Notes: generated from the letters alone by a model not told the origin. A DNA stretch of 64,000 nucleotides from JACKNG01 sp040220855 (GCA_040220855.1 JAVJVZ010000017.1:37421-101420); one strand, 5' to 3'. Shown: positions 17,846-26,336, counted from the first letter of the stretch. Program-made: numbers and translations.

Positions 17846-18282
17846 GCGGCGCTCCCCGCACCGATGCCGACCATTGCTTCGTGTGCGGCAAGGACAATCC
17901 CATCGGGCTGCGCATCCGCTTCACGCTCGACGGCGAACACTGCCGTGGTCACTTCACCTCGGCGCCAGAGCACGTCGGCTTCGATGGCGTCACCCACGGC
18001 GGCATCGTCTTCGCCGTGCTCGACGACGCCATGGCCAACTGGTTCTTCCTGCAGGGCGCGCGCGGCTACACGGCGAAATCCGAGATTCGCTATCGCAACC
18101 CGATGCCGGTCGGTGCAACCGCGCTGGCCGACTGCGCGCTGGTCAGGCGCAAGGGACGCCTGGTGATGCTGAGTGCGCGCCTGGTCGACGCCGCCGGCGC
18201 TGGCGACTGCGCGCCCACCGTGTTCGCGGAATCCGAAGCGAGCTTCATGCTCGAGGATGCCGGCGCGCTCGCGCGCGGCTGA
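17842..18282 (+). CDS. PaaI-type hotdog thioesterase
   Basis: A 146-residue hotdog-fold acyl thioester hydrolase. The core THGGIVFAVLDDAMANW carries the Gly-rich turn and acidic residue expected for PaaI/4HBT-like enzymes. The N-terminus holds CFVCGKDNPIGLRI, a Cys pair common in PaaI-related proteins that begin with a CFVCG motif. It overlaps the ketosynthase by four bases and is followed after three bases by the CWC gene, so it is firmly within one operon. A role in releasing the ketosynthase product is inferred from this coupling. Confidence 0.85.
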   Translation: MSGAPRTDADHCFVCGKDNPIGLRIRFTLDGEHCRGHFTSAPEHVGFDGVTHGGIVFAVLDDAMANWFFLQGARGYTAKSEIRYRNPMPVGATALADCALVRRKGRLVMLSARLVDAAGAGDCAPTVFAESEASFMLEDAGALARG

Positions 18283-18285
18283 GCG

Positions 18286-18513
18286 ATGCAGGAGAAGCAG
18301 TGCAGCCGCTGCGGCGCCGCGTTCGGTTGCGGGCGCGACGACACCACCTGCTGGTGCGTCGAACTCCCGCTCCTGCCGGGCAGTGCGCTCGATGCCGGCG
18401 CCGATTGCCTGTGTCCACGTTGTCTCGCCGCCGCGCTCGAGGCGAGCCGCGACACGGCGCGCGAGGCCCCGTCCGATGACGCCGTACCCGGCGATCCTGA
18501 TTCTCGCGCATGA
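18286..18513 (+). CDS. cysteine-rich CWC-family protein
   Basis: A 75-residue protein of the Cys-rich CWC family. The N-terminal half has CSRCGAAFGCG and TCWC, with a further CLCPRC, giving a likely zinc- or other metal-binding cluster. The C-terminal 25 residues are acidic and unstructured. No function is established for the family. It lies in the ketosynthase operon and overlaps the next gene by 38 bases. Confidence 0.75.
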   Translation: MQEKQCSRCGAAFGCGRDDTTCWCVELPLLPGSALDAGADCLCPRCLAAALEASRDTAREAPSDDAVPGDPDSRA

Positions 18514-19207
18514 CCCGCGCCAGCGGCCGGCGCTGCTCGGCGACCTCATCGCGCGCGCCGGGCTGGCGAGCCTGTGCCTCGCCATTGATGGACCGGCCCG
18601 CCTGCCGTCCGCCCACATGGTGGACGGCTGCCACGCGCTGGTCCTGCTCGATGCCCCGCCCGCGAGTGAAGTGCACTGCCGCGACGCCGAGCTCGCGCTG
18701 GTGGCTGCACTGCATGCAGCGGGTCGCCCGCTGCTCGGTCTCGGCACGGGGGCACACACGCTGACCCGCGCCCTCGGCGGCACGGTGCGGCCGGCACCGG
18801 CCGCGGTGCGTGGCTGGTTTCGCCTCGGGCTGCATCCGCAGGCTGCGCGCGGCGCGTGGCTCGCCCTGCTCGGCACCACCCTGCCGCATGCACTGCAGGA
18901 TTTCACCGACGAATTCGCCCCGCCACCCGGCGCGCTTGCCCTGCTCGCCGGCACGCCCGCTACCTGCCAGGGCTGGGCGTACGGGCACAGCCTGGCGCTG
19001 AACCCCCTGCTGCACGCCGACCCGGGACTCTGCGCGGAATGGCTCGAAGACTGGCGTGATACGCCGCTCCGTCCGGCCGCAGGGTGCCAGAGCAGCGACG
19101 AACTCGCTGCCGGCGTCACCAAGCACCTCCCCGCGCAACGTGTATTCGCCACCACCCTCTTCGGCGCATGGCTGGAGCAGGCAAGAAAACCGGTCGGAGG
19201 AGTTTGA
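18476..19207 (+). CDS. class I glutamine amidotransferase-like protein, catalytic Cys absent
   Basis: A 243-residue protein with the flavodoxin-like GATase1 fold: PAILILAHDPRQRPALLGDL at the start, LLGLGTGAHTLTRALGG at the nucleophile elbow, and a C-terminal LNPLLHADPG where active enzymes have the His-Glu pair. The elbow normally reads G-x-C-x-G; here the Cys position is Gly/Thr and the terminal Glu is Asp. Glutaminase activity is therefore unlikely, and a binding or regulatory role is more probable. It starts inside the CWC gene and closes the ketosynthase operon. The start at 18476 is the first ATG giving the conserved N-terminal strand. Confidence 0.65.
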   Translation: MTPYPAILILAHDPRQRPALLGDLIARAGLASLCLAIDGPARLPSAHMVDGCHALVLLDAPPASEVHCRDAELALVAALHAAGRPLLGLGTGAHTLTRALGGTVRPAPAAVRGWFRLGLHPQAARGAWLALLGTTLPHALQDFTDEFAPPPGALALLAGTPATCQGWAYGHSLALNPLLHADPGLCAEWLEDWRDTPLRPAAGCQSSDELAAGVTKHLPAQRVFATTLFGAWLEQARKPVGGV

Positions 19208-19208
19208 T

Positions 19209-19361
19209 GGTTAGCAGGCTGGTTAAAGACGTTGCGAGGCGTGCGGGCTGCAAGGCGCGTGCGAGCCGAGGACCGGCGTTTATGTGGATGAATGAGGACC
19301 GCAGGCGAGTGCGCAACGCCGCAGACCGTGCCCGCAGTCGTTTTTCACCAGCCTGTTAGCC
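19209..19361. repeat. long imperfect inverted repeat after the GATase-like gene
   Basis: 19209-19231 pairs with 19339-19361 at 19 of about 23 positions (GGTTAGCAGGCTGGTTAAA against the complement of TTTCACCAGCCTGTTAGCC). The inner arms (19232-19280 and 19290-19338) are weaker complements. The element begins two bases after a stop codon and ends 97 bases before the toxin-antitoxin promoter. It could be a MITE-like remnant, a structured RNA or a long terminator. No transposase or direct target repeat is seen. Confidence 0.55.
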
Positions 19362-19457
19362 TGCTGGGGCGTCTCCCGACCGGCGGGCGCGCGGCGATGA
19401 TCGACGATCAATCGCGCCGGCCCCCATTTTCCCCAGCCGCTCGCGTCCGTCGCCGTG

Positions 19458-19486
19458 TTGTGCAATTTGCACATAGAAACTATGCT
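19458..19486 (+). promoter_or_regulatory. xre-res promoter with overlapping operator dyads
   Basis: TTGTGC (19458-19463) and TATGCT (19481-19486) are spaced by 17 bp, a good sigma70 promoter 30 bp upstream of the antitoxin ATG. Two dyads overlap it: TGTGCAA-T-TTGCACA (19459-19473, perfect) and CATAG-AAA-CTATG (19472-19484, perfect). They cover the -35 and spacer as expected for autorepression by the Xre antitoxin or the complex. Confidence 0.7.
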
Positions 19487-19515
19487 TTGTCGCACCTGCA
19501 ACATTTCTATCCGCG

Positions 19516-19890
19516 ATGCTTCCGGCCGACTCGGTACCCCAACTCGACGCCTCCGCCGTACTGTCCAAAGCGGTCCTGCGTGCAGCCGACCAGCTCGGCC
19601 TGAAACAGGCCGAGCTGGCCCGTGTGCTCGGCGTCCATCGCAGCGCGGTAAGCCGTCTGAAACGCGCCGGAGCGCTTGACCCGGCGTCGAAGACCGGTGA
19701 GCTCGCGCTGTTACTGATCCGGGTCGCGCGCTCGTTGTCGGCACTGACCGGGGGCGACGAAACCTGGATTCGCCATTTCATGCGCACCCCGAACCGCCTG
19801 AGCGGCGGCGTACCGATGCAGCAGATCGAGACCATCGAGGGGCTCGTTGGCGTTTTACAGCTCGTCGATGCGCTGCGCGGTCGGGCCTGA
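19516..19890 (+). CDS. Xre/MbcA/ParS-type antitoxin
   Basis: Antitoxin and DNA-binding repressor of a type II module. The 124-residue protein has an N-terminal Xre HTH (LKQAELARVLGVHRSAVSRL) and the C-terminal MbcA/ParS toxin-binding region ending in GLVGVLQLVDALRG. It stops one base into the start of the RES toxin (ATGA-type junction), the usual coupling. It should neutralise the toxin by blocking its NAD-binding cleft and repress the promoter whose operator dyads lie upstream. Confidence 0.88.
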   Translation: MLPADSVPQLDASAVLSKAVLRAADQLGLKQAELARVLGVHRSAVSRLKRAGALDPASKTGELALLLIRVARSLSALTGGDETWIRHFMRTPNRLSGGVPMQQIETIEGLVGVLQLVDALRGRA

Positions 19891-20636
19891 TGATCTGGCA
19901 GGCATGCAGCGGCGCGGACCACATCGGCCCGCTCGCCGGCACCTTGCATCGGATGGTCGAGAGCCAGGCGCGCATTGCGACACTCGATTACGTCGACACC
20001 CTTGCCGAGCAGGCGCTGCTCGAGGAACTGCTCGAAACGGTGAAACCACCGTGGCCGGCGCACACCGGGCGCCTGCACTACCTGTTGAAGACGCCATTCC
20101 GCTATCCGCCGCTGCCGTGGGGCTCGCGCTTCGGCCGCCGGCACGAACCCGCGCTGTGCTACGGCGGCTGCCGCATCGACACGACGCTCGCCGAAGTCGC
20201 CTACTACCGCTGCGTGTTCTGGCATTCGATGACCGGCACACCACCGGTGGACAGCATCCGCACCCAGCACACCGCCTTCGCGGTGCGCTACCGTACCGAC
20301 GCCGGCGTCGCGCTCCACCACGAAGGCTTTGCCGCGTACGCGGACGTCATACGCCATCCCGCCGACTACACCGCGACACAAGCGCTCGGCAGCGCCATGC
20401 GCGAAGCCGGCGTCGAGGCCTTCGAGTATCGTTCCGCACGTGACGCACGACAGGGCCTCTGCGTAGGCCTGTTCACGCCAGCCGCCTTCGCCGAACGCAA
20501 GCCGCGCGAAACGCGCGAGTGGCTGTGCGAAGTCAACGCGACGGTGGTGACATTCAAACCGGTGGATGCTGCCGACGTGGCGCACTTCGCGCTCGAGACC
20601 TTCCTGGTGGCGGGCGAGCTGCCACGGCCGGCCTGA
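19890..20636 (+). CDS. RES-domain toxin (NAD-degrading)
   Basis: RES toxins deplete cellular NAD by hydrolysis or phosphorolysis. The 248-residue protein has an extended N-terminus and then the RES core from about residue 60, with the family's Arg (80/83, SRFGRR), Tyr (91, LCYGG) and Glu (102, TLAEVAYYR) residues for which the domain is involved in catalysis. The C-terminal segment has conserved YRSARD and LCVGLFTPAAF. It is complete and all key residues are present, so it should be active when released from the upstream antitoxin. Confidence 0.88.
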   Translation: MIWQACSGADHIGPLAGTLHRMVESQARIATLDYVDTLAEQALLEELLETVKPPWPAHTGRLHYLLKTPFRYPPLPWGSRFGRRHEPALCYGGCRIDTTLAEVAYYRCVFWHSMTGTPPVDSIRTQHTAFAVRYRTDAGVALHHEGFAAYADVIRHPADYTATQALGSAMREAGVEAFEYRSARDARQGLCVGLFTPAAFAERKPRETREWLCEVNATVVTFKPVDAADVAHFALETFLVAGELPRPA

Positions 20637-20751
20637 CCCGCGAGCAGTGCCGGGACGCGAAGCCGATACGCGCGCCCACTTGCGGCGTTCCGAGAGCGCC
20701 CCCATGTGATCCCTCATGTAGACTGGAACGCTGCCGTTGTGCTCGTCCGCC

Positions 20752-21558
20752 ATGAAGCCCCGTCATACTTTCCCGTTGGTCCTGCCCGTGCCGCGCATAG
20801 CGGCCGGCCTCGTTGTACTGGCCCTGCTCGCTGCCTGCGCGAACAAGCCCCGCGAGACACCGCCAGCGCAACACGGTGCGCCGCCGCCGTCGACGGTGCC
20901 GGCCGACGAAACTGCTGTACCCGAAGTCCGCGCGGCACCGCCAATGCCGCCCAGCGCCGATGCTGCCGATGTCACGGTCGAAGACATCCCGCTCGACGAT
21001 GACGGCGCGCCGCTTACGCAGGAAGCCGCGCCGGCCGAGCCGACGGGGAACGTTGCTCCGCGCAGCGACACAGCGGCGGGCACCGCCGGTTCTGCGGGCG
21101 GCGGCGGGGCGACACCGGCCGGCGGCCGCGCTGCCGCCAGTGGCGCCCCGGGTGGTGCTGCCGGCAGCACGGGAAGCGGCACGGTGCAACCGGCCACCCC
21201 GACCGTGGTGGGGCCACAGATCCGCCTTGGCCCACCTCCCGACGCCACCGCCGGCGACGGTCGTGACAGTGGCGCCACCGACGGCCGCGGCAGCCGCGAG
21301 ACGGCGCCAGCCACGCGCGGCGCGGGCGGCGCCGGCGCCACCGGCAGCGGTCTCGGCCACACGCCCGATCTCAGCGGCAGCCGCAGCAGCGACGCCGCGC
21401 CGTCACCGGCGCCGGTCGAGACCACGCGCGACCTGCCCGAAGCACGCGACGACGACGTCGTCGCGCGGCAGCTGCGCGAAGCTGCCGAGCGCGAGCGCGA
21501 CCCGGCCCTGCGCGAGAAACTGTGGCGCGAGTATCGCCGTTACGTCGGTGACTCGTGA
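20752..21558 (+). CDS. lipoprotein with Gly/Ala/Pro-rich linker
   Basis: A 268-residue predicted lipoprotein. The signal peptide ends in LALLAAC at about residue 28, a clear lipobox. Residues 35-215 are Pro/Ala/Gly/Thr-rich and without predicted structure, enough to span the periplasm. The last 45 residues form a charged helical segment (ARDDDVVARQLREAAERERD). The start at 20752 gives the proper signal peptide. It is the first gene of the ExbB-vWA operon and is likely its outer-membrane attachment. No family is recognised. Confidence 0.7.
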   Translation: MKPRHTFPLVLPVPRIAAGLVVLALLAACANKPRETPPAQHGAPPPSTVPADETAVPEVRAAPPMPPSADAADVTVEDIPLDDDGAPLTQEAAPAEPTGNVAPRSDTAAGTAGSAGGGGATPAGGRAAASGAPGGAAGSTGSGTVQPATPTVVGPQIRLGPPPDATAGDGRDSGATDGRGSRETAPATRGAGGAGATGSGLGHTPDLSGSRSSDAAPSPAPVETTRDLPEARDDDVVARQLREAAERERDPALREKLWREYRRYVGDS

Positions 21559-21586
21559 AGCAACGACGTGACTGATGGCCTGACCT

Positions 21587-23146
21587 GTGAACAGTATGCT
21601 CGACGCCCTGCCTGCGACGCCCGGCCCGGTCGCCGCCGCAGCTTACGCACCGCCTCCGCGCGAAAATGAAGCAGCGCGCGTGCGACGCCTCGCGCCGCTG
21701 CTGCTCGCTGGCGTCGTTGCGGCGCTGGCGGTAACGGTCGCACTGCTGCCTTGGCGCGCGCCCTATCCGCCACTATCGGCCACGGCGACGCTGGAACCGC
21801 CGGTACGCGTGGAGGGCGGGGCAGCGCGCGCGCCGCACGTGACGGCAAGCAGTCAGGCTGGCAGCACCGACGCGGCCACGGACCGCGGCGGCAGGGACGC
21901 GCGCAGCCGTGCACAGGATGCGCTCGCCACCACGCTCGAGCGTTTCCAGGCGCTCGCGGCGCGCGACGCCACGCGCTGGGCGCGCGGCGAGATGCACGCC
22001 ATCGAGCAACGCATTGGGCGCGGCGAAAAGGCCTACCGCGAGACCCGCTACGCGGACGCCCAGGCGCGCTATGCAGAAGCCACGCAACTGATGAGCATGC
22101 TCACGCAGACGCTCCCCGCACGGGCCGCGGCGCTGGTCGATAGCGGCGGGCTCGCCCTCGAGCACGGCGACTCGGCCGCCGCCGCAGCGGCCTTTGCCCA
22201 AGCGCTCGTGATGGATCCCGAACACGCCGCGGCGCGCGCGGGCGCGGCACGCGCGCGCACGCTCGACCAGGTGCTCGCACTGCTCGACCAGGCGGCCGGC
22301 AACGAGCGCCGTGGCGATACCGACAAGGCGCTGGCCGCCTATCGCGAGGCCCTCGCGCTCGACAGCGCAGCCCCCGGCGCCGCCGCAGCGATTGCCCGCA
22401 TCGAACGTGGGCGCCGCGCGGCCGACTTCCGCGCCGCGCTCGGGGCAGGTCTCGGGGCGCTGGCACAGCAGGACTTCGCGTCGGCGCGCGCAGCACTGGC
22501 GCGCGCCCGCGCGCTCGATGCCAACGACCCCGCGCTCGTGGCGGCCATCGCGCACACCGACCGCGCCGAGACGGCATGGCGCATCGAGCAGGCGCTCGCA
22601 GAAGCCGGCGCCGCCGCCCGCGCCGAGCGCTGGGCCGACGCCGTCGGCCACTACGACCGCGCGCTCGCCGCTGACAGAGCGCTCGTCGAGGCGCGCCGTG
22701 CACGCGACCTCGCGCAGGCTCGCGCGAAGCTCGACGCGGCACTCGGCACTGCCATCGCTGCGCCGCGCGCGCTCGTCGACGATGCCGCACACGCCGCCGC
22801 AAGCGACCTGCTCTCGCGCGCGCGAGCCATCGACCCCGCCGGCGAGCGCCTCGCCGCGCAGGTCGCGCGACTGCGCCACGCCCTCGCGCTCGCCCGCACG
22901 CCGGTCCGCGTGCGCCTGCGCAGCGACGGTATCACCGCGCTCTCGCTCGACAGTGCGCAGGACGATCCGCGCCGGCTGGGGCGCGTCACCGAGCAGGTGA
23001 TTGCGCTGCGACCGGGACGCTACGTCGCGCACGGCCGCTGCGACGGCGGCGTCCCGCTGCGCGTAGAATTCGAGCTGGTCCCAGGCAGTGCCGAAAGCGT
23101 CGTCGACGCGGCCTGCCCGGCGCCGCCGCCGACCGCTCCCGAGTAG
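21587..23146 (+). CDS. membrane-anchored TPR-like protein
   Basis: A 519-residue bitopic protein with a GTG start (in-frame ATG three codons on). One transmembrane helix lies at about residues 37-56 (LLLAGVVAALAVTVALLPW). It is followed by Ala-rich helical repeats in TPR spacing (DTDKALAAYREALALD, ADAVGHYDRALAADRALVEA). A C-terminal beta domain (PVRVRLRSDGITALSL, RPGRYVAHGRCDG) resembles the PEGA-like modules in the next gene. It likely scaffolds partners in the periplasm. It overlaps no gene but is four bases from the next start, hence cotranscribed. Confidence 0.72.
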   Translation: MNSMLDALPATPGPVAAAAYAPPPRENEAARVRRLAPLLLAGVVAALAVTVALLPWRAPYPPLSATATLEPPVRVEGGAARAPHVTASSQAGSTDAATDRGGRDARSRAQDALATTLERFQALAARDATRWARGEMHAIEQRIGRGEKAYRETRYADAQARYAEATQLMSMLTQTLPARAAALVDSGGLALEHGDSAAAAAAFAQALVMDPEHAAARAGAARARTLDQVLALLDQAAGNERRGDTDKALAAYREALALDSAAPGAAAAIARIERGRRAADFRAALGAGLGALAQQDFASARAALARARALDANDPALVAAIAHTDRAETAWRIEQALAEAGAAARAERWADAVGHYDRALAADRALVEARRARDLAQARAKLDAALGTAIAAPRALVDDAAHAAASDLLSRARAIDPAGERLAAQVARLRHALALARTPVRVRLRSDGITALSLDSAQDDPRRLGRVTEQVIALRPGRYVAHGRCDGGVPLRVEFELVPGSAESVVDAACPAPPPTAPE

Positions 23147-23150
23147 ACGC

Positions 23151-25277
23151 GTGACACGCCCGCAAGACCCGCCTGCGCCTGGCCCGCTGGCCGCCGCGCG
23201 CCCGATCGAACCGGCCGGCTATCGACCGCCGGGCGGCTTTGCACTGCCCGCGCCGCGGCTACCCTGGCGGCGACTCGCGCTCGCCACGCTGTTCGGTATC
23301 GCGTTATGGGCGGCCTGGTACGTGCTTACGGCGCGTTCAGTAGGCATCCGTACCGTGCCGGCCGACGCCGCGGTCAGCGTGCTCGAATGGCCAGCAATCG
23401 GAATCGGCGAACACTGGCTGTTGCGCCCGGGTGCGCGCCGCGTGCGCGCCAGCGCTCCCGGTCACGTCACGTTCGACGGCGTCATCGAGGTCGGCAGTGC
23501 ACAATTGCAGACCCACCACCTCGAACTCGAACGACTACCCGGCCTCCTGCAGGTCAGCGTCGCACCGGTGAAGAGCGCCGAGCTCCTGCTCGATGGCCGC
23601 AGCCTCGGCACCGTGCCGGGCCTCATCGGCGACGTCCCGGCCGGGCAGCACGATATCGAAGTACGCGCGCCGCGCTACCAGAGTTTTCACGTCACGCTGG
23701 AGATCGAGGGCAAGGGGATCGAGCAGAACCTCGCCGCGACGCTCGAGCCGGCCTGGGCCGATCTCACGATCGCTTCGCTACCGGCCGGCGCCAGCGTGCG
23801 CGTCGACGGCGAGTTGCACGGGCAGACGCCCGCCACGCTCGAGCTGCTCGCCGGACGCCGCGTGATCGAGCTCGTGCAGCCGGGCTACAAGACCTGGCGC
23901 CAGACACTGGCGGTGATCCCCGGCCAGCCGATCCGGCTCGGCGAAGTGGTGCTCGCGCCGGCCGACGGCGAACTCGCGCTCGCCTCCGAACCGCCCGGTG
24001 CCAACGTCACCGTCGATGGCGAGTTCCGCGGCCGCACCCCGCTGACTCTCGCGCTCGCTCCCGGCGCCGATCACCGCGTGCGGCTGCTCAAAGAGGGGTA
24101 CACCGCTCACGAGGCGGACGTCGCACTGGCTTCCGGCGCGCGCGAGACGCGCAGCATCACCCTGGCGCCGGAACTCGCCACGCTGATCCTGGAGACCAGC
24201 CCGGCCGATGCCGAACTGCTCGTCGATGGCGAGCCTCGCGGCACGGCGACGCAAACGCTGGAACTGACCACCATCGCCCACGAGCTGACCGTGCGTGCGC
24301 CGGGCTACGCCACCTGGCAGGACCAGGTGACCCCGCGAAAAGGCGTCGCCAAGCGCCTGCGGATCCGGCTCAAGACCGCCGCGGAGATGGCCGCCGAAGG
24401 CGCCGCACAGGCTGCTGCAGGAACAGCCGACAGACCCGCGCCGCGCCGCGCCGCGACCGACGGAACGCCGCCGCGCGGCGAGATCGCGACCGCCCTCGGC
24501 CAGGTGCTGAAGCTCTTCCACGGCGGTGCCGTCACGCTCGGCAGTGGCACGAACGTCGCGCCGGCGCGCCCGGTGACACTGGCGCGCCCGTTCTACCTCG
24601 GCGTGCGCGAAGTAACCAACGCCGAGTTCCGTCACTTCCTCGCCACCCACCACACCCGTGCCGACCGCGACATCCAGCTCGATGCCGACAGCCAGCCGGT
24701 CGGCGCGGTGAGCTGGACGCTCGCGGCGAGCTACTGCAACTGGCTGTCGCGCCGCGATGGCCTGCCGCCGTTCTATCGCATCCGCTACGGCGAAGTGCTC
24801 GGCGTCGATCCGGGCGCCACCGGCTACCGCCTGCCGACCGAGGCGGAGTGGGAATGGGCCGCGCGCACGACGCCGGACGGCACCACCACGGGCTTTGCCT
24901 GGGGCGACGCCTGGCCACCGGCGGTCGGCGCCGGCAACTTCGCCGATGACAGCGCGCGCGGCCTGGTCGAAACCGTCCTCGGCGACTATCGCGACGGCCA
25001 TGCCGGCGCCGCGCCGGTCGCGAGCTTCGCACCCAACACGCGCGGCCTGTTCGATCTCGGAGGCAACGTGGCCGAGTGGGTACACGACGTCTACACCGCG
25101 CCCCCCGCCGCCACGCCAGGCACCGACCCCATGGGTCCGCCCGCCGGCGACACCCACGTGGTCAAGGGCGCGAGCTGGGCCAGCGCCGCGCGCGCCGTAC
25201 TTCAGGCCGGAGCGCGCGCGGGCGAAACCGGCGCACGTGCCGATCTCGGCTTTCGGCTGGCGCGTTATGCGCAGTAG
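23151..25277 (+). CDS. membrane PEGA-repeat / SUMF1-like protein
   Basis: A 708-residue protein from a GTG at 23151. After a transmembrane helix near residues 44-62, at least three to four PEGA-type repeats follow (GASVRVDGELHGQTPATLEL, PPGANVTVDGEFRGRTPL, PADAELLVDGEPRGTATQTL). The C-terminal 230 residues form a formylglycine-generating-enzyme (SUMF1)-like domain with GYRLPTEAEWEWAAR and GGNVAEWVHDV. The C-terminal region where true FGEs carry the copper-binding Cys pair reads VKGASWASAARAVLQ, without Cys, so sulfatase activation is improbable and a binding role is likely. It lies mid-operon and ends inside the next small gene. Confidence 0.82.
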   Translation: MTRPQDPPAPGPLAAARPIEPAGYRPPGGFALPAPRLPWRRLALATLFGIALWAAWYVLTARSVGIRTVPADAAVSVLEWPAIGIGEHWLLRPGARRVRASAPGHVTFDGVIEVGSAQLQTHHLELERLPGLLQVSVAPVKSAELLLDGRSLGTVPGLIGDVPAGQHDIEVRAPRYQSFHVTLEIEGKGIEQNLAATLEPAWADLTIASLPAGASVRVDGELHGQTPATLELLAGRRVIELVQPGYKTWRQTLAVIPGQPIRLGEVVLAPADGELALASEPPGANVTVDGEFRGRTPLTLALAPGADHRVRLLKEGYTAHEADVALASGARETRSITLAPELATLILETSPADAELLVDGEPRGTATQTLELTTIAHELTVRAPGYATWQDQVTPRKGVAKRLRIRLKTAAEMAAEGAAQAAAGTADRPAPRRAATDGTPPRGEIATALGQVLKLFHGGAVTLGSGTNVAPARPVTLARPFYLGVREVTNAEFRHFLATHHTRADRDIQLDADSQPVGAVSWTLAASYCNWLSRRDGLPPFYRIRYGEVLGVDPGATGYRLPTEAEWEWAARTTPDGTTTGFAWGDAWPPAVGAGNFADDSARGLVETVLGDYRDGHAGAAPVASFAPNTRGLFDLGGNVAEWVHDVYTAPPAATPGTDPMGPPAGDTHVVKGASWASAARAVLQAGARAGETGARADLGFRLARYAQ

Positions 25278-25500
25278 ACACCGCTTACCGCTGCGACTCG
25301 CGCTGCTGCTCGCGACGGCGACCTTGAGCGCAGCCGTCCCCGTGAGCGGGCTCACCGCGGAACGCGGGCGCGAGGATGCGCACGAGACGCGAGACGAGAC
25401 GCGCCCTGAACACCGCCAGCGTAAGCTGCCCGACGACGTCTTCAAGCCGAGCGAGGAAGTCGGCGAGGACTACCCGGTACCCTTTCCCGTCGATATCTGA
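25267..25500 (+). CDS. small secreted acidic protein
   Basis: A 77-residue product starting 11 bases before the end of the SUMF1-like gene. It has a clear signal peptide (LPLRLALLLATATLSAAVPV) and a short charged mature part ending LPDDVFKPSEEVGEDYPVPF. No family is recognised. Position and coupling within the operon argue it is real, perhaps a periplasmic subunit or gasket of the complex. Confidence 0.6.
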   Translation: MRSRHRLPLRLALLLATATLSAAVPVSGLTAERGREDAHETRDETRPEHRQRKLPDDVFKPSEEVGEDYPVPFPVDI

Positions 25501-25524
25501 CCTGCCGCACCGCCGCTTGCCACC

Positions 25525-26322
25525 ATGAAGCACAACCCCACCACCGAATTCCTGTTCCAGCTACTCGCCCTGCTCGTCGCCGTGATCCTGGTGCACGTCG
25601 CCTACGTCACGCTGGTATGGCCCGGCGCGCAGGTCGTGCTCGAGGCGCGCGCGGCGGCACAGGCGCTCGGCGACACGCTCGAGCTCGAGCGCTCGTTCCT
25701 CGTCGTCATCAAGGACTACGAGCAGGAAGCCTGCTTCGTGCTGATGCTCTGGGCGTGCGCCATCATCGCGTGGAAGGCGCGCTACGTGCTTGCAGAGCGG
25801 CGCCACCTGCGCGAGGACCTGCTCGCCACCGAGGACGACGCGCGCATCCTGCCGGAGGACGCGCGCGCCTACGCACGACGCCTGCAGGCCCTGCCGGAGG
25901 ACGAACGCGAGTACCTGCTGCCACGCACGCTGCTGGCGGCGCTGCGGCGCTTCGGCGCGACCGCCTCGATCGCCGACGTCGCGCAGTCGGTGCGCGAGAG
26001 CTGCGAGGTCGAAGCCGAACATCTCGATGCCGAGCTCTCGATGATCCGCTACATCGTGTGGGCGATTCCCTCGATCGGCTTCATCGGCACGGTGCGCGGC
26101 ATCGGCCAGGCACTCGGCCAGGCCCATCGCGCAGTCGAAGGTGACATCGTCGGCGTCACCGCGAGTCTCGGCGTCGCTTTCAACTCGACCTTCATTGCAC
26201 TCGTCATCAGCCTGTTCATCATGTTCCTGATGCACCAGCTGCAGCTGCTGCAGGACCGTCTCGTGTTCGATGCCCAGTCCTATTGCGACCAGCGCCTGCT
26301 GCGTCACCTCGCGGTACGCTGA
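25525..26322 (+). CDS. MotA/TolQ/ExbB-like proton channel subunit
   Basis: A 265-residue inner-membrane protein. Hydrophobic helices lie at about 10-32, 69-88, 174-196 and 212-238, with a 75-residue cytoplasmic loop between the second and third. The third helix has PSIGFIGTVRGIGQAL and the fourth GVTASLGVAFNSTFIALVIS, the hallmark pore helices of the ExbB/TolQ/MotA family. Such subunits form pentamers around a dimer of MotB/ExbD/TolR proteins and turn proton flow into rotation or force. Candidates for the inner dimer are the two vWA proteins encoded at 27622 and 28712. No ordinary ExbD is present. Confidence 0.85.
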   Translation: MKHNPTTEFLFQLLALLVAVILVHVAYVTLVWPGAQVVLEARAAAQALGDTLELERSFLVVIKDYEQEACFVLMLWACAIIAWKARYVLAERRHLREDLLATEDDARILPEDARAYARRLQALPEDEREYLLPRTLLAALRRFGATASIADVAQSVRESCEVEAEHLDAELSMIRYIVWAIPSIGFIGTVRGIGQALGQAHRAVEGDIVGVTASLGVAFNSTFIALVISLFIMFLMHQLQLLQDRLVFDAQSYCDQRLLRHLAVR

Positions 26323-26336
26323 ACGGAGGCGACCCG

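Noticed and set aside
23151..25277. True formylglycine-generating enzyme
   Set aside because: The catalytic Cys region is not conserved and no sulfatase is nearby; only the fold is claimed.
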